A DNA stretch of 17,002 nt, from positions 1-17,002 of the forward strand of contig DHIZ01000174.1 in NCBI GenBank assembly GCA_002404055.1, given 5' to 3'. Origin of the DNA: Chloroflexi bacterium UBA4733. GTDB taxonomy: Bacteria; Chloroflexota; UBA4733. Positions 8,119 through 14,150 of this stretch are shown piece by piece. The stretch's first letter is position 1. Each line of letters starts with the position of its first letter. The position numbers and the translations under genes were made by a program. Below the pieces are notes generated by a model. That model had not been told where the DNA came from. It saw only the letters and a program-made list of their open reading frames with translations, and ran no database searches.

Positions 8119-8279
8119 GACGTTTTCGCGCACCGGTGAGTTGGACGCGGCGGCATGCAGCGAGAGGCCACGCTCTGGCAGGTAATCAAATCGTCAGCCA
8201 CCTCCTACTCACAGCCGGTACCACGTCTTGCTGAGCGACGAGCAACACAGGGAACGGCGCGCTGCCTGACGGTCCTATG

Positions 8280-8309
8280 TTGCTGCAGTTTCTACCGTTC
8301 GTGTATCCT
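8280..8309 (+). promoter_or_regulatory. Possible promoter of the alcohol dehydrogenase gene
   Basis: TTGCTG (8280-8285), 18-nt spacer, TATCCT (8304-8309), about 78 nt before the ATG at 8387. The -10 box is a moderate match and the -35 box is weak in its last half. The rest of the 268-bp gap 8119-8386 holds no gene I can support; it contains CCAGCA/TGCTGG arms near 8319-8348. Confidence 0.3.
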
Positions 8310-8386
8310 ACTCCCACCAGCACAGCGCCGGAGGCGAGGCCCTGCTGGTCGATCACATTTCCAGGTTGACAGAAGGGAGCAGACCG

Positions 8387-9481
8387 ATGGCGATCACTGG
8401 TCAGGGGGTTGTGGCACGGGAGGCGGGGCAGCCGGCGCGTCTGGAAGAGATACAGATCGGCGCGCCGGGACCGGGGGAGGTGCTGGTTCGGCTGCGCGCC
8501 AGCGGCGTCTGTCACACCGATCTACACGTGAAGTCGGGGATATGGGGTGGCTTCCCCTGGCTGCTCGGGCACGAAGGGGCGGGCATCGTTGAAGCAGTGG
8601 GCGAGGGCGTGGCGACGCCAGCGGTCGGTGACAGCGTCATCCTGGCCTGGCGCGCCCCTTGCGGAAACTGCCGCTTCTGCTTGCGTGGCCATCCCCATCT
8701 CTGTGCCGCCAGCCTGAACGCCGAAAAGCGTATGCGCGGCGCCGATGGCGCCATCCTCAACCCGGTGCTGGGCATCGGCACCTTCTGCACGCACACGGTG
8801 GTCGCCGCTCGCCAGGCGGTGCCGGTCCCGGCAGAACTGCCGGCCGAGCAGATGTGCCTGATCGGTTGCGGCGTCATGGCCGGCGTCGGCGCGGCGATCC
8901 GCGCGGCGCAGGTGCAGCCCGGCAGCAGCGTGGCGGTCTTTGGCTGCGGCGGCGTCGGGACCAGCGTGATTCAGGGCGCCCGCCTGTCCGGCGCCACCAC
9001 GATCATCGGTGTGGATGTCGATCCCCGCAAGCTCGCCTGGGCGGAGGAGTTGGGAGCAACGCATGTGATCAATGCCGCCGAGACTGACCCGGTGGCCCAG
9101 ATCAAGCAGCTCACCGGCGGTTTCGGCGTCGACTATTCCTTTGAGGCGGTTGGCCGGCCGGAGACGCTGCAGCAGGCGTTGTGGAGTCGTGATCTCGCCG
9201 GAACCTGCGTGTTCATCGGCGTGCCGGCCCCCGATGCGACGCTTACGCTGCCGCTTCCCGGCTTCTTCGATATCGGCGGCATCCTCCGCGTCAGTTGGTA
9301 CGGCGACTGTCTGCCGACGCGAGACTTTCCCCTGCTGGCTGAGTGGTATCGCACCGGCAAGCTCAAACTGGACTACCCAGTCACGACCCGCACCATCACC
9401 CTGGACGAAACGGAAGAAGCGTTCGCCGCGATGGTGCGGGGCGAGACGCTGCGCTCGGTGATTCGGATGCCCGATGCCTGA
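8387..9481 (+). CDS. Zinc-dependent alcohol dehydrogenase, S-(hydroxymethyl)mycothiol dehydrogenase-like
   Basis: 364-residue medium-chain Zn alcohol dehydrogenase, closest in pattern to MscR/mycothiol-dependent formaldehyde dehydrogenase, which oxidises S-hydroxymethyl-mycothiol with NAD and reduces S-nitrosomycothiol. Seen: catalytic zinc ligands C42 (GVCHTD), H62-E63 (GHEGAG) and C161 (IGCGVMAG); structural zinc cysteines C92, C95, C98 and C106; Rossmann GCGGVG (186-191) with D210, which favours NAD. The C-terminal RDLAGT, SWYGDCLPTRDFP and LRSV blocks are the ones I associate with the mycothiol subgroup. Start: ATG at 8387 with AAGGGAG 7 nt upstream; a TTG at 8366 is upstream of that site. 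The thiol cofactor is not proven, because no mycothiol biosynthesis gene is in the window. A remnant of a related 5' end lies at 10320-10391. Confidence 0.85.
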   Translation: MAITGQGVVAREAGQPARLEEIQIGAPGPGEVLVRLRASGVCHTDLHVKSGIWGGFPWLLGHEGAGIVEAVGEGVATPAVGDSVILAWRAPCGNCRFCLRGHPHLCAASLNAEKRMRGADGAILNPVLGIGTFCTHTVVAARQAVPVPAELPAEQMCLIGCGVMAGVGAAIRAAQVQPGSSVAVFGCGGVGTSVIQGARLSGATTIIGVDVDPRKLAWAEELGATHVINAAETDPVAQIKQLTGGFGVDYSFEAVGRPETLQQALWSRDLAGTCVFIGVPAPDATLTLPLPGFFDIGGILRVSWYGDCLPTRDFPLLAEWYRTGKLKLDYPVTTRTITLDETEEAFAAMVRGETLRSVIRMPDA

Positions 9482-9585
9482 GTACAACGCCAGGTATGTG
9501 CGCAGTCGTTGCTCGCACTCTCCAACGCTTTGAGAATCCGCCTGTCGCTCTTGCGCCCGTAATGGGAACATGGTAGCTTTCCAGC

Positions 9586-9912
9586 ATGCGGATTATCGCC
9601 CGGCGGACGCTCCGCACATTCATTGAATCTCGTGCCGGACGCAACGATCAGGCGGCCCTTAGAGCAGCGCTCGACGCCTGGTTTGATGAGGTTCGCAAGG
9701 CGGATTGGACGAGTACCGCCGATGTGAAGCGGCTCTACGCGTCGGCCAGCATTGTATCGGCTGACCGGATCGTTTTCAATGTTAAGGGCAATGATTACCG
9801 GCTGGTCGTCGCTGCGGACTTTGCGAAGAGCATCGTCTGGATCAAGTGGATTGGCACCCATCGGGAGTACGACCGGATCAATGTACGCGAGGTGGAGTAT
9901 GAGCGAGATTAG
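9586..9912 (+). CDS. higB: HigB-type mRNA interferase toxin
   Basis: 108-residue toxin of the HigB family (RelE-like fold), which cuts translated mRNA on the ribosome. Seen: N-terminal MRIIARRTLRTFIES, WFDEVRKADW and VKRLYASASIV, then the family-defining core with DRIVFNVKGNDYRLVVAAD and the end IVWIKWIGTHREYDRI. The length and every block match HigB (PF09907 type). Toxin-first order and a 14-bp overlap with the downstream antitoxin fit higBA. The ribosome site before the ATG is weak, as often with toxin genes. It sits between the alcohol dehydrogenase and a fragment of a second dehydrogenase copy, so the pair may have entered, or been left by, a rearrangement here. Confidence 0.92.
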   Translation: MRIIARRTLRTFIESRAGRNDQAALRAALDAWFDEVRKADWTSTADVKRLYASASIVSADRIVFNVKGNDYRLVVAADFAKSIVWIKWIGTHREYDRINVREVEYERD

Positions 9913-10273
9913 ACCGATACGGACGGAAGTCGATTACGAGGCTGCGCTGGCTGAAGTGGAGCGACTGTGGGGGACCTCGTCGGGTACGCCGGAGGGTGAT
10001 CGGCTCGACGTCTTGGCCACATTGATTGATGCTTACGAGAGCGAACATTATCCCATGGATCCTCCAGACCCCGTCGAAGCGATCGTATTTCGCATGGAGC
10101 AGCAGGGCCTCACACGCAAGGACCTGGAAGGCATTCTGGGTACACGCACCCGAGTCAGTGAGGTGCTCAATCGGCGCCGTGGACTCTCGATCACTATGAT
10201 TCGCCACCTGCACGACAAGCTCGGGATTTCGGCCGAGGTGCTCATCCGCCCGTCTCGGACCGCAGGCATGTAG
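9899..10273 (+). CDS. higA: HigA-type helix-turn-helix antitoxin
   Basis: 124-residue antitoxin that should neutralise the adjacent HigB and repress the operon. Seen: an acidic N-terminal part (VDYEAALAEVERLW) and a linker with a PMDPPDPVEA motif common in HigA proteins. Then comes an Xre-like helix-turn-helix: FRMEQQGLTRKDLEGIL, the RTRVSEVLNRRRGLS recognition region and MIRHLHDKLGISAEVLI. Start: ATG at 9899, with GAGG 6 nt upstream, inside the end of higB, so the overlap is 14 bp and translation is probably coupled. The frame is open upstream to 9752, but that part only shadows higB. Confidence 0.92.
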   Translation: MSEIRPIRTEVDYEAALAEVERLWGTSSGTPEGDRLDVLATLIDAYESEHYPMDPPDPVEAIVFRMEQQGLTRKDLEGILGTRTRVSEVLNRRRGLSITMIRHLHDKLGISAEVLIRPSRTAGM

Positions 10274-10319
10274 GCTACGCATACCAACCGGCCGTAGCGA
10301 ATGCGGGACCGTGTGGGCA

Positions 10320-10391
10320 GATGACGTTTCCAGTCTGGCGGAAGAGAGCGGACGAATGGCGATGACAGGTCAGGCCGTCGTTCCCGCGTGA
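10320..10391 (+). pseudogene. Remnant of the 5' end of a second alcohol dehydrogenase copy
   Basis: Positions 10320-10381 align without gaps to 8351-8412, the leader, ribosome site and first codons of the alcohol dehydrogenase gene, with about 47 of 62 bases identical by hand count. The remnant reads M-A-M-T-G-Q-A-V-V-P-A then TGA, against M-A-I-T-G-Q-G-V-V-A in the intact gene. The rest of the gene is gone. The conserved leader shows that a gene unit, not just a coding motif, was once duplicated. Confidence 0.6.
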
Positions 10392-10424
10392 TGGCGAGCC
10401 GAATAGCACGCAGACAGTTTGATC

Positions 10425-10465
10425 CGGTACCTTATAGGCTGGTCGGTGTCAAGGAGAAGGTACCG
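10425..10465 (+). promoter_or_regulatory. 9-bp inverted repeat enclosing a ribosome-binding site
   Basis: CGGTACCTT (10425-10433) and AAGGTACCG (10457-10465) are perfect inverted arms 23 nt apart. The AAGGAG ribosome site (10451-10456) is in the loop next to the second arm, and the G of the GTG start at 10465 is the last paired base. In RNA this would partly hide the start of the small ORF; in DNA it could be an operator. Confidence 0.4.
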
Positions 10466-10533
10466 TGGCGGGAATGTTTGAGCACGTGCTCGATTGGATG
10501 ATGACGCAGCTAGCAGGCGTCGCCGTCGGCTAA
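10465..10533 (+). CDS. Possible 22-residue small protein or leader peptide
   Basis: GTG start, AAGGAG with 8 nt spacing, 22 codons and TAA. The peptide is MAGMFEHVLDWMMTQLAGVA plus two residues: a short amphipathic helix with hydrophobic and aromatic residues. I recognise no family. It ends 17 nt before the stop of the oppositely oriented hydrolase gene. It could be a real small protein, a leader peptide, or the first codons of a lost gene, since another gene relic lies just upstream. The good ribosome site is the only strong support. Confidence 0.25.
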   Translation: MAGMFEHVLDWMMTQLAGVAVG

Positions 10534-10549
10534 TCAGGCGCGGTCCCCC

Positions 10550-11710
10550 TCACGCCTCGTCGTCCTCCGCCGGTCCCGCCTGCTGTCCGGCTTCGCGCTC
10601 CCGGCGGCGTTGGGCGCGGCGACCACCGGGGCCGCCCGGCAACAGTTCCAGCCACTCGCTCAGGCGTTGCTCGAACTCGCCGCTGCGCTCCAGGAAGCTG
10701 AGCGAGCCGCTGTGCGGCAGGACCACGGCGGTGGCGCCGCTGAGGCCGGCGGCGGCCTGGCGCAACTTCGCCGGGCGGACCAGGCGGCCACGCTCGCCGG
10801 CGATCAGCAGCACTGGTACCGTCAGGGCGGCGAGGACCGGCCGCGGATCGAAGCCGGCCATGGCAGTTGCTTCCTGCAGGCCGAGCGACGGCCGGGTGTA
10901 GGCGGCGGAGCGCGTGACCATGTCGAGTTGCCCTCGGCTCTCCCGTCCGCCGAAGGCGGCCATCGCCGTCGCCAGGTGGCCGAGACCGGAGAGATAGACC
11001 AGGCGGTTAACCAGGCCAATCAGGGGGGAGAGGGCGGCGGAGAGGCGTAGCAGGGCGGAGGGGGCGGGCAGCGGGTGCAGCGGCGCGTCAGCCAGGATCA
11101 GACCGGCGATGCGCCGGCCTACCTGCTCTGGGAAGAGGCGGCAGTAGTCCAGCACCACCAGTGCTCCGAGGCCCTGGCCGACCAGCACCACGCGCCGCGC
11201 CCCTTCGCTCTCGATCACCTCGCGCAGGTCGCGCGCCAGGGTGTCCAGCGTGTAGTCGGCGGTTGGCGGGCGACCGGAGCGGCCGACGCCGCGCAGGTCC
11301 CAGGTGGTGATGCGGCCCAGCCGTTCCAGGCGGCGGCTCTTCTTGAGGTAGTACCAGACGTCGCTGGAGACGCCCCAGCCGTGGCAGAGCAGCAACGAGA
11401 ACTGCTCGCGCGGCCCGACGGAGTCGACATAGAGCGGCACGCGTTCCCGGCCGGTGATGGTGTGCGCCCGGACCGAGGCGGTGTACTTGGGTTCATCCGC
11501 CGCGCCGCGCCGGAATAGCAGCACCAGAAAACGACCGAAGAACAGGAAGAGGATCAGCACGGCGCCGAGGGCCAGAAAAGCCAGGGCGATGGCGTGCTCG
11601 ATCGATTCCACAGTGAGGCCGATGCCGACGACGAGGAGGATGACGGCCAGCGCCGGCAACCAGCAACCGAAAAGAAGCGGGAGAGCCACTGGTTGGCGCG
11701 TCCTTTGCAA
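10550..11710 (-). CDS. Membrane-anchored alpha/beta-hydrolase-fold protein lacking the catalytic triad
   Basis: 386 residues. Two hydrophobic segments at the N-terminus (about 9-32 and 40-66) anchor it; an alpha/beta-hydrolase domain follows (about 90-358) and a charged Arg/Glu-rich tail. Seen: oxyanion motif CHGWG (109-113) and WDLRGVGRSGRP (137-148) are in place, but the nucleophile elbow reads VGQGLG (G180 where Ser belongs), the acid position reads GERGRL (G308 for Asp) and the final His position reads HSGSLSF (S336 for His). With the triad lost but the frame and fold motifs kept, it is probably a non-catalytic binding or scaffold protein. Start: TTG at 11710 (GAGG 4 nt upstream) or GTG at 11689 (AAAGGA 11 nt upstream). 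It is divergent from manC. Function unknown. Confidence 0.75.
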   Translation of the reverse strand: MQRTRQPVALPLLFGCWLPALAVILLVVGIGLTVESIEHAIALAFLALGAVLILFLFFGRFLVLLFRRGAADEPKYTASVRAHTITGRERVPLYVDSVGPREQFSLLLCHGWGVSSDVWYYLKKSRRLERLGRITTWDLRGVGRSGRPPTADYTLDTLARDLREVIESEGARRVVLVGQGLGALVVLDYCRLFPEQVGRRIAGLILADAPLHPLPAPSALLRLSAALSPLIGLVNRLVYLSGLGHLATAMAAFGGRESRGQLDMVTRSAAYTRPSLGLQEATAMAGFDPRPVLAALTVPVLLIAGERGRLVRPAKLRQAAAGLSGATAVVLPHSGSLSFLERSGEFEQRLSEWLELLPGGPGGRRAQRRREREAGQQAGPAEDDEA

Positions 11711-11877
11711 TATACCTCAGGAGCATCCGACACTTGCCGGTGGGCTGCTGCGTTGAGGCCACGAAGCCGCCCGGTTGGGTATGGTAGCGGGAGAGCGGCA
11801 GTTGCTGCAACGGGCAGCCGCCGCGCTGGGACGCACAGGGGCGTTTCAGTCCGATCATAGCGTGAAATGTGTACCTG

Positions 11878-12957
11878 ATGTATTGTGCCATCATCGCCGG
11901 CGGCGGCGGCACCCGCCTCTGGCCGAAGTCGCGCCGCAAGCAGCCAAAGCAGTTGCTGGCCCTGCAAGGCGACGCCTCGCTCTTCCAACAGGCGGCCGAA
12001 CGGGTCCTGCCGCTGTGCGGCATCGACAACCTGCTGGTCGTGACGTCCCATGACCTGGCCCCGATCATGCGTCGGTTGCTGCCGGAAGTGCCGCCAGCGA
12101 ACGTCATCGCCGAGCCGATGCCGCGCCAGACGGCCATGGCGATCGGGCTGGCCGCCATTCGGGTGGAGCGGGAGAACCCGCAGGCCGTACTGGCCAGCGT
12201 GGGGGCCGACCACCTGATCGCCGATGTCGCGGGCTTCCGGCGCTGCCTGGAGGTCGGCGCGCGCGTGGCCGAGCAGGGCGACTACCTCGTCACCATCGGC
12301 GTGCAGCCGACAGCGCCGCACGTCGGCTATGGCTATATCAAAGCGGGACGCGAAGCGAGGCGCGTGGGCAACACGGCGGTCTACGTCGTCGACAGTTTCA
12401 AAGAGAAGCCCGATCGCGGCACTGCCCAGAGCTACCTCGATGCCGGCGGTTACTACTGGAACAGCAACTACTTCGTCTGGCGCGTCTCGACGCTTATGCA
12501 GGCCTTTGAGCAGTTCGCGCCGGAGATGTACCAGGGGCTGCGCCGGTTGCAGAAGGCGCTCGACACGCCCGAGGAAGAACGGGTGGCGCAGGAGGTCTTC
12601 GCCGCCGCCCCCGCCGACCCGATCGACACCGCGATCCTGGAAAAGGCCAGCAACCTGGTGGTGGTGCCCGGTACCTTCGATTGGGTAGATGTCGGCAACT
12701 GGAACGACATGTACGTCGTGGCGCAAGCAGACGGTGACAACCACACGGTTGGTGACGGCAACGGCCCTGTGCTCTTCGAGGACAGCCGCGACTGCCTGGT
12801 GCATCGTGCCGGCCGCCTGATCGCGCTCGTCGGCGTCGAGAACCTCGTCGTCGTCGACACGGAAGATGCCATCCTCATCCTCCCCCGCGACCGCGACCAG
12901 GATGTGCGTCGCATCGTGGAACGGCTACGTGAGGAGGGGTTGGAGAGATTCCTATGA
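11878..12957 (+). CDS. manC: Mannose-1-phosphate guanylyltransferase
   Basis: 359-residue cytoplasmic nucleotidyltransferase making GDP-mannose from mannose-1-phosphate and GTP, for glycans, lipids or GDP-deoxysugars. Seen: N-terminal signature AGGGGTRLWP followed by KSRRKQPKQ (about residues 7-25), the metal-site motif VGADHLI, the sugar-binding FKEKPD and the YWNSNYFVW segment, and the VPGTFDWVDVGNWNDMY block typical of ManC. It is the short form without the C-terminal phosphomannose isomerase domain. Start: ATG at 11878 puts the GGGGTRLWP motif at the normal distance from the N-terminus; a GTG at 11869 adds three residues. No strong ribosome site is visible for either. It is divergent from the triad-less hydrolase and convergent with the unknown gene pair at 13107-13918. 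The product may feed envelope glycosylation, together with enzymes such as the GT39 protein. Confidence 0.93.
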   Translation: MYCAIIAGGGGTRLWPKSRRKQPKQLLALQGDASLFQQAAERVLPLCGIDNLLVVTSHDLAPIMRRLLPEVPPANVIAEPMPRQTAMAIGLAAIRVERENPQAVLASVGADHLIADVAGFRRCLEVGARVAEQGDYLVTIGVQPTAPHVGYGYIKAGREARRVGNTAVYVVDSFKEKPDRGTAQSYLDAGGYYWNSNYFVWRVSTLMQAFEQFAPEMYQGLRRLQKALDTPEEERVAQEVFAAAPADPIDTAILEKASNLVVVPGTFDWVDVGNWNDMYVVAQADGDNHTVGDGNGPVLFEDSRDCLVHRAGRLIALVGVENLVVVDTEDAILILPRDRDQDVRRIVERLREEGLERFL

Positions 12958-13024
12958 TCATGGGTGCTTGAGCGCATTATACGGAAGCCAGGTGAACGAG
13001 TTCGGCACGTCCCAACTGAGCTAT

Positions 13025-13040
13025 GACGCCGCCAGGCGTC
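13025..13040. terminator. Short GC hairpin between convergent genes
   Basis: GACGCC (13025-13030), GCCA loop, GGCGTC (13035-13040), between the manC stop and the end of the minus-strand pair. There is no T-run on either side, so it is only a possible terminator. The rest of 12958-13106 holds nothing I can support. Confidence 0.35.
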
Positions 13041-13106
13041 GAACTCTACCGGGGCGGGGCCGTGCGTTGATGCGCGAATCTAAGCAAGCGAACGTACACG
13101 GCGGTC

Positions 13107-13418
13107 TCAGCTATCGAGGGCGATCCGGGGGACGGCAAGGTGTAGGGCACGAAGCTCAGGCAACACCGCGCGAAGGCGGGCAAGCACCGCTCGATAGCAC
13201 TTCCGCTGTTCGCCACGCATCCTCCCGCTGCGGTAGGCGGGATCAATTACCACTGCGATCGCACCCACCATCTGATCCCAGTCGAGGCTCCAGGAGGCAC
13301 GCTCGGCATCAGTGAGCTCCGGCCATTCCTGGATCACCGCCGGCAGGTCGGCCAGCATGGCGCGCAACGCCTCCAGGCGAATGTCTATCCGAAGGTCGAG
13401 CTGGACCTGCGCAGCCAT
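13107..13418 (-). CDS. Unrecognised helical protein, candidate antitoxin partner
   Basis: 103 residues, no family recognised. Seen: a helix-rich sequence with the pattern RIDIRLEALRAMLADLPAVI, EWPELTDAERASWSLDWDQM, IDPAYRSGRMRGEQRKCY and RLRAVLPELRALHL. Aromatic and acidic residues in the middle and regular heptad-like leucines suggest a small helical dimer. Start: ATG at 13418 preceded by GGGAG about 8 nt away. It lies inside the last 34 bp of the upstream gene, so translation is probably coupled. The size, overlap and strong helicity fit an antitoxin or immunity protein for the larger upstream protein; this is inference. It converges with manC. Confidence 0.6.
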   Translation of the reverse strand: MAAQVQLDLRIDIRLEALRAMLADLPAVIQEWPELTDAERASWSLDWDQMVGAIAVVIDPAYRSGRMRGEQRKCYRAVLARLRAVLPELRALHLAVPRIALDS

Positions 13419-13918
13419 CGCACATTCTCCCTCGCGGGTCGGCGTACTTCGTCGGCCAACGAGTGATCGGGCTGATACGCCGTGACCCAATGGCCTGTCC
13501 CCACGCGATATTCTACCAGCACCCAGTCTGACCCTCCAGCGCCGCGCAGGTCGCCGGAGGCTCCTACAACGCTTAACTGCCAGGCGCCGTTGTACAAGCT
13601 GGTGAACAGCCCGCTGGCCGGATCGAGAATGAGCCGCCGGACACTCGCAGTGTAGGCGTCAAGGCTCGTGCCGTCCGGCCATTCGCGCTGCTTGACGACG
13701 TGCCACAGGTAGTGTGTGACCGCTGGAGGCAGTCTGTCCTTGCCACGCAGCGGAGTCCCTTGCCACACGAGACCGGCCAGGCGGCCGCGAACCGTCTCCA
13801 GCGCCTGCTCGTCCCATCCCGCCCGGGCTATGCCCTCGGTGATCCGGCGTACCTCGTCCTGAGTGAGTCGGCGAGTACCAGTCGAAGCATCCAGAATGAG
13901 ACGGTCGGCGTCTGGCAC
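13385..13918 (-). CDS. Unrecognised 177-residue protein, candidate toxin-like partner
   Basis: 177 residues, no family recognised. Seen: an N-terminal helical half (LTQDEVRRITEGIARAGWDE, then RLAGLVWQG and PPAVTHYLWHVVKQREWPDG), and a C-terminal half that looks like a small beta-sheet domain: SLYNGAWQLSVVGASG, then SDWVLVEYRV, then GHWVTAYQPDHSL and an Arg-rich end. The strand-turn-strand ending in TAYQP recalls RelE/barnase-like RNase toxins, but no catalytic set can be named with confidence. Start: GTG at 13918 with GGAGG only 4 nt upstream. It overlaps the next gene by 34 bp and is preceded by a TGCTAC/GTAGCA dyad, both common in toxin-antitoxin operons. Confidence 0.6.
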   Translation of the reverse strand: MPDADRLILDASTGTRRLTQDEVRRITEGIARAGWDEQALETVRGRLAGLVWQGTPLRGKDRLPPAVTHYLWHVVKQREWPDGTSLDAYTASVRRLILDPASGLFTSLYNGAWQLSVVGASGDLRGAGGSDWVLVEYRVGTGHWVTAYQPDHSLADEVRRPARENVRWLRRSSSTFG

Positions 13919-13967
13919 GCTTCCTCCGGTATTCGCCCATGCCGCATCGGGGAGTATACGCCTGACC

Positions 13968-13983
13968 TGCTACTGCCGTAGCA
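13968..13983. promoter_or_regulatory. Inverted repeat upstream of the unknown gene pair (candidate operator)
   Basis: TGCTAC-TGCC-GTAGCA is a perfect 6-bp dyad 50 bp before the GTG at 13918. On the minus strand a TATACT (13958-13953) could be the -10 box and the dyad would cover the -35 region, though no good -35 match is seen there. Confidence 0.4.
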
Positions 13984-14017
13984 CGTTGGGCCATCGGTTC
14001 CGATACAACGAATCACG

Positions 14018-14150
14018 ATGTCAGCGCGGGGGCGCCTCCTGCTCCGGCAACATTGCCTAAGCGACAAGGCGCCGTGCTTCGATAAGCAGCAAGTAGCGCC
14101 ATTGTACGGGGAACTGTACGGATTGTCCGTAGACAGCAAGATGTCAGCGC
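14018..14150. repeat. 11-bp direct repeats bracketing a 111-bp gene-free segment
   Basis: GATGTCAGCGC occurs at 14018-14028 and again at 14140-14150, where it covers the stop of the peptidase relic. The 111 bp between hold a hairpin but no gene. The repeats may be the scar of a small insertion or duplication, or chance. Confidence 0.35.
14114..14136. terminator. Hairpin after the peptidase relic
   Basis: TACGGA (14117-14122), TTG loop, TCCGTA (14126-14131), with an outer CTG/CAG pair past a 2-nt bulge. On the minus strand it begins 7 nt after the relic's stop codon, the right place for a terminator, but there is no T-run. Confidence 0.35.

Noticed and set aside
8522..9571. 349-codon minus-strand open frame opposite the alcohol dehydrogenase
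   Set aside because: Antisense shadow; no recognisable motif, and the plus strand is a clear zinc dehydrogenase.
11554..12804. 416-codon minus-strand open frame opposite manC
   Set aside because: Shadow of manC; the composition is unusual for a protein and manC motifs are complete on the other strand.
13008..13035. Minus strand holds CATAGCTCAGTTGG, identical to a common tRNA D-arm sequence
   Set aside because: No matching GAGC to close the D stem, and no anticodon arm, T arm or acceptor stem around it. At most a tRNA fragment, possibly chance.
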